Positions 34,842 through 42,491 of a stretch of DNA of 64,000 nucleotides are shown in pieces. Numbering within the stretch: position 1 is the stretch's first letter; every line of letters begins with the position of its first letter. The position numbers were made by a program, and so were the translations under genes. The stretch spans positions 44,850 through 108,849 of the forward strand of contig DATJLK010000016.1 of the NCBI GenBank assembly GCA_035509615.1, in the 5' to 3' direction. The notes below the pieces were generated by a model that worked only from the letters and a program-made list of their open reading frames with translations, was not told where the DNA came from and made no database searches. This DNA is from AP-15 sp035509615. GTDB taxonomy: Bacteria; Pseudomonadota; Alphaproteobacteria; ATCC43930; CGMCC-115725.

Positions 34842-36393
34842 CGCGTTCCGTTTTGCCTTTGGCGCAGCAGCGATGTTGGCCGCATGGCTGATCCCGCGCC
34901 ATGTCGCCGCGGCGCGAATGGCGGTCGTCCCCGCGGTCATTCTCGATGGCTTGCCGGTGGTTCTGGCCGCGGGCCTGTTGCTGATCGCATCCGGCCGGCC
35001 GTTGTTCTCGGGAGTAGTGGTGCTTGCCCTGGGGGGCGGGTTTGCCCTCGCCGATTGGGCCAAGCGCCAGGCGTTGCGCGAGCCGGTGGTTTTTTCCGAC
35101 ATGTCGGAACTCGAGCATGTACTCACCCACTCGCATCTATACCTGCCGTTTGCCGGGCCGCTGCTCGTCACTGGCGGTGCGCTCGCCGCGGTCGCGCTCG
35201 GCGGCGGGTTGCTGGTATTCACATCGGCCTTGTGGAGCGCGGGACCGGAATTGACCCTGGTGGCGGTGCTGGTTGTCGGGGGCGGCGGCTGGATGTTGTC
35301 CCGCGAGCCGTTGCTGGGCCTTGCCGCCGCCGGGTTGCGGCGGCTTCGGCCATCCGGCGAACCGCTGGCGGATGCGGCCCGGCTCGGCCCTTTCGCCATG
35401 CTTCTCGTCTACGGGATCATCGCCCGCGCCGAGCGGGCCCGCCGGCGCGCCCCGTTTCGACCGCTGCCAAGCCCGGCGATATGCGACCGTCGTGCGGCGG
35501 CGCCGGTCGTGCTGGTGCAATGCGAATCGTTCTTTGATGCTCGGCGGATCTCGACACGATTGCCGGCCAAGTTGCTGCCGGGCTACGACGCCTGCCTAAA
35601 CCATGGCGCCACCTACGGCCGCCTCGCCGTCGCGGCCTGGGGGGCGAACACGATGCGCTCCGAATTCGCGGTGCTGACCGGCATCCCGCAGGAGCGGCTG
35701 GGATACGATCGGTTCAACCCCTATCACGCCTTCGCCAAACAACCGATCGCGTCACTCGCCTCGCATCTGCGCAATGAGGGCTATCGGACCTTGTGCCTGC
35801 ACCCGTTCGACCGGCGCTTTTTTCGCCGCGATCTGGCTATGCCGGCGTTGGGGTTCGACGACTTTCTGGGCCGAGAGACGCTGGGCGGGTCGCGGCGCCC
35901 GCCTTACCAGTCAGATCCCGACCTCGCTCGACAAGTGGTCAGGATGCTCGACGACGCCGGCCCGCGCACGTTTATCTTTGTGATCACGATGGGAAATCAC
36001 GGTCCCTGGGTCGAGGACCGGGTCGAAACCGATCCGGTATTGCGTTCACTTTTCGATCCTGCCCAGCTGCCGCAAGGCGAGGAGTTGCTGCGCTATCTCA
36101 GCGGGCTCACCCGCTCGGATGAGATGCTCGGGATTTTGCTCGACGAATTGGGTCCGCGCGGGCGCGACACATTGCTCGGCTTTTATGGCGATCACCTGCC
36201 CAGTCTGCCGCAAGCCTTCGACCATCTCGGCTTTGACGATTGCGCGAGCGATTACGTACTGGTCGACGGTGCCGCGCCCTGCCCCGTCCGGCTCGATATC
36301 GCGGCCGATCGGCTTCCTCGGGTAATTCTCGACAGGTTGGAAGCCCGCGGCGTCATCCGGCGCCATGCGGCGCCGGTCCTCGGTTCGGCTTGA
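34831..36393 (+). CDS. LTA synthase-like membrane phosphoglycerol/phosphoethanolamine transferase
   Basis: A 520-residue protein with about four or five N-terminal transmembrane segments (to roughly residue 200) and a C-terminal alkaline-phosphatase-fold domain facing the periplasm. Catalytic signs are the metal glutamate Glu232 in VQCESFFDA, the likely nucleophile Thr274 in WGANTMRSEF, TMGNHGPW, and the metal pair in FYGDHLPSL. Members move phosphoglycerol or phosphoethanolamine from a lipid to a glycan (LtaS, MdoB/OpgB, EptA relatives). The ATG at 34831 overlaps the SDR gene. The acceptor is unknown; periplasmic glucan or capsule are options. Confidence 0.86.
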   Translation: MTADAFRFAFGAAAMLAAWLIPRHVAAARMAVVPAVILDGLPVVLAAGLLLIASGRPLFSGVVVLALGGGFALADWAKRQALREPVVFSDMSELEHVLTHSHLYLPFAGPLLVTGGALAAVALGGGLLVFTSALWSAGPELTLVAVLVVGGGGWMLSREPLLGLAAAGLRRLRPSGEPLADAARLGPFAMLLVYGIIARAERARRRAPFRPLPSPAICDRRAAAPVVLVQCESFFDARRISTRLPAKLLPGYDACLNHGATYGRLAVAAWGANTMRSEFAVLTGIPQERLGYDRFNPYHAFAKQPIASLASHLRNEGYRTLCLHPFDRRFFRRDLAMPALGFDDFLGRETLGGSRRPPYQSDPDLARQVVRMLDDAGPRTFIFVITMGNHGPWVEDRVETDPVLRSLFDPAQLPQGEELLRYLSGLTRSDEMLGILLDELGPRGRDTLLGFYGDHLPSLPQAFDHLGFDDCASDYVLVDGAAPCPVRLDIAADRLPRVILDRLEARGVIRRHAAPVLGSA

Positions 36394-36410
36394 AACTGAC
36401 GGCGCCCCGT

Positions 36411-36617
36411 CGCAGATTGCGATGGAGCCACATTCACCGACGAGTTTGTCGCGATGGCGCGGCGCGCAATCGAGCCGGCCGGTGGTGGTCAATGCCGCCG
36501 GCTGGGATGCTCCCCCCGGCCATTTCTCTAGAATTCGCCCCAGCCGATGAAATGATCGAATTATCTCATGCGGTTTTGTTTCTCCTCAGCGATCAAGCAA
36601 ACTACATTACCAGCTAG
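36411..36617 (+). pseudogene. Decayed SDR remnant (C-terminal fragment)
   Basis: The frame ending at 36617 reads DEMIELSHAVLFLLSDQANY before a stop, which matches the end of SDR proteins just before the conserved TGQ segment. About 70 bases upstream, in another frame, VVVNAAGWD resembles the SDR NNAG motif. The two pieces are far too close for an intact enzyme, so a large internal deletion and a frame change would be needed. No start codon or ribosome site fits. It is probably a relic of a second SDR gene downstream of the intact one. Confidence 0.45.
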
Positions 36618-36686
36618 GTACTAAGCGTCAGCGGCGGGCTGACGATGGCAGATCGATGGCAGATTGATCGAGACAGGAGGATAAAT

Positions 36687-36950
36687 ATGCCCAGGTATCA
36701 AACCGCCATTTTGGCGGCGCTGATCGCGAGTGGGTTTGCCGGGAGCGTGCAGGCACAGGCGCCGCTGCCGCAAAACAACCCGGCCGCCACGGCGAATGTG
36801 AAGCAGAGCGAGGAATATTCGGCACTGCTTCGCAGCAATCCGGCGTTCCGCAAGAAACGGGAAGCGATCGAATGCGGTCCGATCGCCGACCCGCAATTGC
36901 ACGCCAATTGCATCGCGTCATTTGAAGCCTCCGCCGCCCCGGCGAAGTGA
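36687..36950 (+). CDS. Small secreted protein, conserved, function unknown
   Basis: An 87-residue precursor with a type I signal peptide (MPRYQTAILAALIASGFAGS, cleavage likely after VQA). The mature part of about 60 residues has a charged helix (SNPAFRKKREAIECG) and two cysteines, in IECGPI and ANCIASF, that could pair in the periplasm. A perfect AGGAGG six bases before the ATG at 36687 supports this start and good expression. From memory, similar short exported proteins with the ECGPI and DPQLH pattern occur in alphaproteobacteria. The DUF427 gene begins 21 bases later. Confidence 0.7.
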   Translation: MPRYQTAILAALIASGFAGSVQAQAPLPQNNPAATANVKQSEEYSALLRSNPAFRKKREAIECGPIADPQLHANCIASFEASAAPAK

Positions 36951-36970
36951 TGACGACAGGAGAACGGGAT

Positions 36971-37369
36971 ATGCCTAACTCAGCACCGGGATTTGCCAGC
37001 CGCCCTGACCATCGCGTTGACCTCGTGCCCGAGAAACGGCGGGTGCGGGTCACCTTCGGCGGCGTGACCATCGCCGATAGCAGCGCAGCGCTTCGCGTCG
37101 AAGAGACCGGCCATGCGCCGGTACATTATGTTCCGGAGAAGGATGTGCGCGTCGCTCTCCTGCATCGGACGGATCATCACACCCGCTGCCCGTACAAAGG
37201 CGAAGCGTCGTACTGGACGATCGAGGTGCCGGGCGAGGCATCGGAGGATGGCATCAAGCGGTCCGAAAACGCCGTCTGGGGATATCCGACACCCTATGAC
37301 GAGGTCGCCGGCATCGCCGGTTATTACGCGTTCTATCCGGACCGCATTGATTCGATGATTCTCGAATAG
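36971..37369 (+). CDS. DUF427 domain protein
   Basis: A 132-residue protein with the DUF427 core: VRVTFGGVTIADSSAALRV, PVHYVPEKDVRVALL, HTRCPYKGEASYWTI and a closing AWGYPTPYDEV-like region leading to YYAFYPDRID. The family is widespread and has a small beta-rich fold; its biochemical role is not established. The ATG at 36971 has AGGAGA upstream; an in-frame GTG at 36947 overlaps the previous stop but is less well placed. The gamma-glutamyltransferase gene starts 11 bases downstream. Confidence 0.85.
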   Translation: MPNSAPGFASRPDHRVDLVPEKRRVRVTFGGVTIADSSAALRVEETGHAPVHYVPEKDVRVALLHRTDHHTRCPYKGEASYWTIEVPGEASEDGIKRSENAVWGYPTPYDEVAGIAGYYAFYPDRIDSMILE

Positions 37370-37380
37370 CCGAGGCGGCG

Positions 37381-38937
37381 ATGCACCTGACCCAGAACTG
37401 GGAGATCCGCAAGCCCGGTGTGGCGGCCAAGGGTGGCGTCGTTGTCTCGCAAAGCCGCACTGCCGCCTCGGTCGGCGCCGATGTGCTGCACGCGGGTGGC
37501 ACCGCGGTGGATGCCGCGGTCGCGACCGCACTGGCGCTGGCAGCACTCGAACCGTGGAATAACGGGCTTGGCGCCATCGGCTTCATGGTGGTGCATCGCG
37601 CCGGCGCCGCGCATGCTGAGGTTATCGATTTCGGTCCGGTGGCGCCCGGCAGGCTTGATCCTGCGGACTTCCCGCTGACCGGCGCCAGCAAGACCGAATT
37701 GTTCACTTGGCCGCAGGTCGAAGACGACCGCAACATCCACGGTCCGCTGGCTTTTGCGATCCCGAGCGCGGTGCGGGGCTATGCCGCGGCGGTCGAGCGC
37801 TTCGGCCGGCTGCCCTGGCGCGAACTCGCCGCACCCGCGGCGGCTCTCGCCCGCCAGGGTCTGCCGGTCGACTGGTTCACGACGATCAAAGTCGCGGCCG
37901 CCGCCGCCGAACTCAGCCTTTATGAGGAGAGCCGGCGGATCTGGCTCCCCGAAGGTCTGCCGCCGGTCTGCCCGCCCGAGCGCGACAATATGCGTCTGCC
38001 GTTGGGCCGTCTCGCTGACACGTTGAAGCACCTCGCCACCGCCGGCCCCGATGATTTCTACACAGGCGACATTGCCCACACCATCGCCGACGATTTACAG
38101 GCGGCGGGTGCCGTGCTGTCAGCCGACGATCTCGCCAACTGCCGGGCGCGCATCATGCCGGCGTTGGCGATTGGCTATCGCGACACAGTTTTGCAAACCG
38201 CACCGGGGATGACCGCCGGACCGACACTGGCCTTTGTCGTAGAACGACTGAAAAGCCGGCGCTTTGGTGCTGCTCCCGACGCAGCATATTTCGATGCGAT
38301 CATCGCAGCATTGAGTGAGGCTTATGCCGATCGCCTCGACCATGCTGGCGATGTCGAGACCGCCGCTCCGACCTCGACCAGCCACATCACCGCGATCGAC
38401 CGCGAGGGGACGATCGCGGCGCTGACGACGACATTGCTGTCGAGCTTTGGCAGCCGTTACGTCCTGCCCGGCACCGGCATCCTGATGAACAACGGCGTCA
38501 TGTGGTTCGATCCGCGTCCCGACCGGCCCAACTCGATTGCGCCGGGCAAACGCGCGCTGACCAATATGTGCCCGGTCGTGGCGATGCGCGACGGCCGAGC
38601 GTGGTTTGGCCTCGGTGCCTCGGGCGGCCGGCGCATTCTTGCCGCGGTCTTGCAGATGGCGAGCTTTGTCATCGATTTCGGCATGGACCCGGCAAGCGCC
38701 GCGCATCATCCGCGCATCGACGTCAACGGCAGCACGCGTTTCGGCATCGACCAGCGGATGCCGCCGGCGATCGCGCAACCGCTTTTGGCCAAGCCCGGCG
38801 CCACATTGGTCGAGCATGGGGTATTTCCCACCCGCTTTGCCTGCCCGAATATGGTGTTGCATGGCGCCGACGGCCGCAACCACGCCATCTCCGACGTCAT
38901 GTCGCCATGGTCCGGGGCGGTGGCCGAACCCGATTAA
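37381..38937 (+). CDS. Gamma-glutamyltransferase family protein
   Basis: A 518-residue Ntn-hydrolase of the gamma-glutamyltranspeptidase family, normally self-cleaved into two subunits. The N-terminal half shows GGTAVDAAVATALALAALEP and DFGPVAPGRL. The cleavage site is near STSHITAID, with Thr333 as the likely nucleophile, in place of the usual TTH. Later come GSRYVLPGTGILMNNGVMWF and LGASGGRRILAAVLQM. No signal peptide is evident, so it may act in the cytosol, unlike classic periplasmic GGT. GAGG lies just upstream of the ATG. It may use a substrate other than glutathione, as related cephalosporin acylase-like enzymes do. Confidence 0.88.
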   Translation: MHLTQNWEIRKPGVAAKGGVVVSQSRTAASVGADVLHAGGTAVDAAVATALALAALEPWNNGLGAIGFMVVHRAGAAHAEVIDFGPVAPGRLDPADFPLTGASKTELFTWPQVEDDRNIHGPLAFAIPSAVRGYAAAVERFGRLPWRELAAPAAALARQGLPVDWFTTIKVAAAAAELSLYEESRRIWLPEGLPPVCPPERDNMRLPLGRLADTLKHLATAGPDDFYTGDIAHTIADDLQAAGAVLSADDLANCRARIMPALAIGYRDTVLQTAPGMTAGPTLAFVVERLKSRRFGAAPDAAYFDAIIAALSEAYADRLDHAGDVETAAPTSTSHITAIDREGTIAALTTTLLSSFGSRYVLPGTGILMNNGVMWFDPRPDRPNSIAPGKRALTNMCPVVAMRDGRAWFGLGASGGRRILAAVLQMASFVIDFGMDPASAAHHPRIDVNGSTRFGIDQRMPPAIAQPLLAKPGATLVEHGVFPTRFACPNMVLHGADGRNHAISDVMSPWSGAVAEPD

Positions 38938-39073
38938 CGGTACGAGCCTGCTGTCCAGCGCCGGCCGGAAAAACGAGATTGCCTCGCGTTGCGGGCAATG
39001 AACCCGTAAATGCCTGTCATTGCGGGCAATCGAGCGGCGAGGACTGCTGGCTGCGACGGCAACCGCGGGGACC

Positions 39074-39106
39074 GCATCGATTTCGGGTTTCGGGCTCCGT
39101 TGCGCC
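39074..39106. repeat. 33-bp direct repeat, copy 1
   Basis: A 33-base unit that recurs 69 bases downstream (39143-39175) with one mismatch (G/A). Both copies lie in the noncoding gap after the gamma-glutamyltransferase gene. A further short repeat, TTGCGGGCAAT, occurs near 38990 and 39018. The region looks like a dispersed intergenic repeat cluster. Confidence 0.7.
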
Positions 39107-39142
39107 TCTCTGATGGTCTCTTTGCGAGATCCGGCCAGGACT

Positions 39143-39175
39143 GCATCGATTTCGGGTTTCGGACTCCGTTGCGCC
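39143..39175. repeat. 33-bp direct repeat, copy 2
   Basis: Second copy of the 33-base unit at 39074-39106, differing at one position. Together they form an imperfect tandem array with a 69-base period between convergent genes. Confidence 0.7.
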
Positions 39176-39198
39176 GGCCCCGGAACAACCGGCGCTGC

Positions 39199-40192
39199 TC
39201 AGGCCGCGTCGTGGAAGATGATGCCGAGGGTGTGGCGTTCACCCGAGTGGATCCGGCTCACCCCATGCCGCATCGTTACCCGCAGCGCACCACGCGTACC
39301 CATCACCGGCCGGTGATGCACCGGGAAGATCACCGCTTCGCCCTGCCGCAGCGGCACAACCTCGCCGCGCGACTGCATGCGCGGGCGCTGTTCGACCAAC
39401 AAAAACTCGCCACCGGTAAAATCGCGCTGCGGATCGCTGAGCAGCACCGTCAACTGCAGCGGAAACACCAGCGGACCGTATAGATCCTGGTGCAGGCGAT
39501 TGTAATCGCCGGGGCCGTATTTCAGCATCAGTGGCGTCGGCCGCTCCTGGCCCGCGCGATGACATTCTCTGAGATATTCGTCGAGCGTCGGTGGCAAATG
39601 GCCGGGTTCACCCAGCCGTTGTCGCCAACATTCCGCGATCACTGCCAATCGTGGATAGAGCGCGTGCCGTAGTCCCGCGACTATTTCTGGCAGCGGGTAA
39701 CGGAAATACTTGTATTCGCCGCTGCCATAGCCATGCCGCTGCATGACGATCTGACGACGGAACATATCGTCATCATCATATAGCTTTGTCAGCGCGGCGC
39801 ATTGCTCGGCGCTGACCAGCGGCAGCGTCGCATATCCCCGCTCGTCGAGCGCTGCCGCCAGCGCCGCCCAATCGGCAACCGCGGCGCGATCGGCTGCCGC
39901 CGCTTCAAGCTGCTTCATCGTTCCCTGTCGCTGCCGCTGCCCGCTCGCGTTGAGCAGTGCGCGCTTGCGCTCGGATGCATCCGTCGGCCGACACCGCTTG
40001 CACGCCCGCAGCCCCGCCGCCTCAGCCGCCGCGATCGTTTCGAAAAAGACGGTATTGGCGCGCAACGGCCTTCGCGACGGGCAGCCCGGTCGGCAGTACA
40101 CCCCCGGTGGTCTTGACACCATAGTAAAAGCGGCCATCGGCGGTGGCGTCGCGCGCCTCCACCACCGCCCAGCACTTGTCCAGATCGAGCAT
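39199..40192 (-). CDS. Ada methyl-phosphotriester domain fused to 2OG-Fe(II) oxygenase; frameshifted
   Basis: The C-terminal part (residues from the ATG at 39918) is a 2OG-Fe(II) oxygenase of the Oxygenase-NA type linked to alkylation damage repair: EYKYFRYPLPEIV, metal motif HQD in NRLHQDLYGPLVFPLQL, VHHRPVMG and RVTMRHGVSR. Ahead of it lies an Ada N-terminal zinc domain with its four Cys in YCRPGCPSRR and ACKRCRP. The Ada domain starts at ATG 40192 (MLDLDKCWAVVEARDA, GGGAG upstream) but is one base out of frame at a C5 tract (40101-40105). Removing one base gives a single 330-codon frame. No AraC-type HTH is present. An intact oxygenase could still start at 39918, which has AGGGA upstream. 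Confidence 0.85.
40101..40105 (-). other. Apparent +1 frameshift in a homopolymer
   Basis: Five C on the plus strand (five G in the coding sense). Upstream the frame reads RFYYGVKTTG; downstream the Ada zinc motif GVYCRPGCP continues in a frame that needs four G. The insertion is either a sequencing error, a recent inactivation or a slippage site. Confidence 0.8.
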
Positions 40193-40261
40193 TGTCAGCT
40201 CCCGCCCGTCGTTGCACCAGGTTGAAGATGGCGCGGCGGCACGCTCAGCTCTATCCGACGA

Positions 40262-40274
40262 TTGCTTTCTAATT
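40262..40274 (-). promoter_or_regulatory. Ada-box operator (AAT-N6-GCAA)
   Basis: On the minus strand the site reads AATTAGAAAGCAA, matching the two-part Ada recognition pattern AAT, six bases, GCAA. It lies about 70 bases upstream of the ATG at 40192 of the Ada-oxygenase gene, the expected place for a methylated-Ada activator site. This implies control by Ada in the adaptive response to alkylation. Confidence 0.6.
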
Positions 40275-40279
40275 CCGGG

Positions 40280-41251
40280 CTAAGTCGCAGGCTGCTTTGC
40301 TGGTCGCCCACCATCGACATAGCGCTTGGGCAGCATCGCGTGGATGCCCTTGTTGCCGTCGACCAGCTGGGTCACCCGCATATCGACCACCAGGCTGCAG
40401 AACATATAGGCGTCCTCGGGCTCCAAACCCATGCGCTCGCCGATCAAGGTGATCATCTGGCGCAGGGCGGTCTTGGCAGCGTCGTCCAGATCCTCGTTGA
40501 AGCCCATCGTGATCAGGTGGGTCGGCGTGTCGGCCCGCGGCAGGTCAATGCCCAGGCCCTTGTGCAAGGTCACCCGGAAGGTACCGGTCAGCGCGGTTTC
40601 AAGAGCGGTGACGCAGACCTCGCCATCGCCCTGCACGCCGTGACCGTCGCCGGCCGAGAACAGTCCGCCCGCGGTCCACACCGGAAGAAACAGGGTCGTG
40701 CCGGCGACCAGCTCTTTCAGATCCATGTTGCCGCCGAACTCACGCGGCACGATCGAAGTCACCGCACCATATGCCGGCGGCGGCGCCACCCCCATGACGC
40801 CGAAAAAGGGTGCGAGTTCGACCTCCGCACCCCACGGCACGGTGGCGACGCCGCGCTGCCGGTCGATCGCCGTATGCCAGGTGCGGCGCACCGGGAAATC
40901 TTCTGGCAGCGTACCGGAAAGCGGCCGGATACGGGTATAGCCCCAATTCTGTCGGCAATCGATCGACAGGATCTCGATCGCCAGAGCGTCGCCCGGCTCG
41001 GCCCCGTCGACCGCGATCGGCCCGGTCAGGATGTGGGCGCCCATGCGCGGCTCGACCGCAGCGTGGATTGCCCTGTGCTCGGGCAAGATCTCAAAGCGGC
41101 CATCTGTCGGCAGGATATCCGGGCCACCGGAAACGCTGTCGAGCGTCACCGTGTCGCCGGAGGCGATCCGCAGCACGGGTTTCAGCCCCGGGTCGAAAAA
41201 ACCCCAGTGAACCGTCTCGGGGCTGGCCCGCAACATGTGATGCTGCGACAT
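40280..41251 (-). CDS. Acetamidase/formamidase family protein
   Basis: A 323-residue member of the FmdA/AmdA family, which hydrolyses short amides to ammonia and the acid. Family features include HWGFFDPGLKPVLRIASGD, AVEPRMGAHILTGPIAVDGAEPGD in parts, GLFSAGDGHGVQGDGEVC, and the late TALETALTGTFRV. AGGGAG lies upstream of the ATG at 41251; the longer open frame is not coding in character. It lies on the same strand as an isochorismatase-like hydrolase 214 bases upstream. The natural amide is unknown. Confidence 0.9.
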   Translation of the reverse strand: MSQHHMLRASPETVHWGFFDPGLKPVLRIASGDTVTLDSVSGGPDILPTDGRFEILPEHRAIHAAVEPRMGAHILTGPIAVDGAEPGDALAIEILSIDCRQNWGYTRIRPLSGTLPEDFPVRRTWHTAIDRQRGVATVPWGAEVELAPFFGVMGVAPPPAYGAVTSIVPREFGGNMDLKELVAGTTLFLPVWTAGGLFSAGDGHGVQGDGEVCVTALETALTGTFRVTLHKGLGIDLPRADTPTHLITMGFNEDLDDAAKTALRQMITLIGERMGLEPEDAYMFCSLVVDMRVTQLVDGNKGIHAMLPKRYVDGGRPAKQPAT

Positions 41252-41465
41252 TGGTAACTCCCTGCGCTGGTCGACCGATCTGTCCCAGTCTAGAGGCTGT
41301 CGCCTTGCCGCGCAGGCTTTTTCCGCCGCTCGCGTCAGAATTGTGGTTCGATGCGGGCGCTCCGGGCCGGTTTTGCGCGGCAATTGCAGTGACGCGGCAG
41401 ACCCGCGGCCTTAGCCGCTACCAATGGCGCCGGAAGATGCGCCGAGGCAGCCCGCCGGGCAGCGC

Positions 41466-42074
41466 TCACGCCCGCAGCAGCGCCGCTACCTGCTCGAGGG
41501 TGCGGATGCGCGCATACATTTTCATCGCTTTGTCGAGGCTGTAGGCGTGAGCCGCCGCGTCGCCGCTCCAGCAGCATTCGCGCACCACGACGCTCGCAAG
41601 ATCGAGGTTGAAGGCCTCTCGTACGCTGGTCTCGACCCCGCGATTAGTGGCCCCGCCGCCGATGATGATCGTGTCGCGCCGCAGCATGCGCAGCAGTTCG
41701 GCGACGCCCGTCCCGTAAAAAGCACTCGGCCGGCGTTTGAGAAACACGTAATCCTCGGGCCGTGGGGCGATTTCCTCGGGGAAGCCGGCATCAACCGTTC
41801 CCTCGATGGCATTGGTGAGGGGCGGCACCCCGGTCTCTGCCGAAAGGTCGGTCGGCAGCAGCACCACATCGGCGCCATCGGCGCGGCTGACCGGTGTCGT
41901 ATAGATCACCGGCAGGCCCGCCCTCCGTGCCGCTGCGATCATCTGCACCCAGGCATCAAGCACCGGCCGCATCGCCGCCCGGCGTGCCGGATCCGACGGC
42001 GTGAGCGCGCGCCGGCAGACATCGTAGGCGATCAGTGCCGCGCGGCGCCGATCGATATGATCGGGTTCGGGCAT
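41466..42074 (-). CDS. Isochorismatase-like hydrolase lacking the catalytic cysteine
   Basis: A 202-residue protein of the isochorismatase/nicotinamidase superfamily with a Rossmann-like core. The catalytic Asp18 (ALIAYDV) and Lys113 (FLKRRPSAF) are present. The position of the nucleophilic Cys, normally in a GVATNxCVE-like motif, reads GGGATNRGVETS, with Gly146 instead. EntB/PhzD-type isochorismatases also lack this Cys, so the enzyme may be a non-thiol hydrolase. Two adjacent Cys, 167-168, follow 20 residues later. It is divergent from the amidohydrolase gene. Confidence 0.82.
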   Translation of the reverse strand: MPEPDHIDRRRAALIAYDVCRRALTPSDPARRAAMRPVLDAWVQMIAAARRAGLPVIYTTPVSRADGADVVLLPTDLSAETGVPPLTNAIEGTVDAGFPEEIAPRPEDYVFLKRRPSAFYGTGVAELLRMLRRDTIIIGGGATNRGVETSVREAFNLDLASVVVRECCWSGDAAAHAYSLDKAMKMYARIRTLEQVAALLRA

Positions 42075-42491
42075 CGCATTCTCCTCAGGTCACCGTTCTA
42101 ATCCCGCCCGGGCCAGCCCCAGCCTGCGATAGCCCCGCGTCCCGATGCCCGCGAAAGCCGGGTGGCCGCCGCGGCAGCGCATGATCTTGGCGGGTCTGCC
42201 TGTTCCCTCGACGTTGCGGTTGACACCGGTCATCCACGATCGATCTCGTTCATCAGCAGGCGCCGCCCAGCGCATTGGCGTGGTCAGTCCTCTCGGTCGT
42301 GCGCGCCAGTCGCGTGCCGGCGAGCCACTTTGATGCTAACGCAGCTTCGCCACCGGCGCGAGCCCGAACGCTACTCGGAAAAGCGACGGCCGTGCGCCAA
42401 TGCGGGCGGTCTCTGCCGAGATCGACCTCGCGTCGGCATCGCCTATCCGCTATAATTATCGATGTGACATGGATCCGAAAAGGAGAGGGTC
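42075..42491. other. Divergent intergenic region
   Basis: 417 bases between the isochorismatase-like and amidohydrolase genes. Near 42127-42160 there is a short stretch (CCCGCGAAAGCCGGGTG) resembling the palindromic intergenic repeats near 3690 and 44160. The right end carries a TATAAT and a strong ribosome site for the amidohydrolase gene. No coding pattern. Confidence 0.4.
42451..42456 (+). promoter_or_regulatory. Candidate -10 element of the amidohydrolase gene
   Basis: A consensus TATAAT 35 bases before the ATG at 42492. No good -35 hexamer sits 16-18 bases upstream, so the promoter is tentative. Confidence 0.35.

Noticed and set aside
39918..40192. Treating the Ada-like segment as chance similarity
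   Set aside because: All four zinc Cys with correct spacing, the lead MLDLDKCW region, a ribosome site and an Ada box upstream make chance very unlikely.
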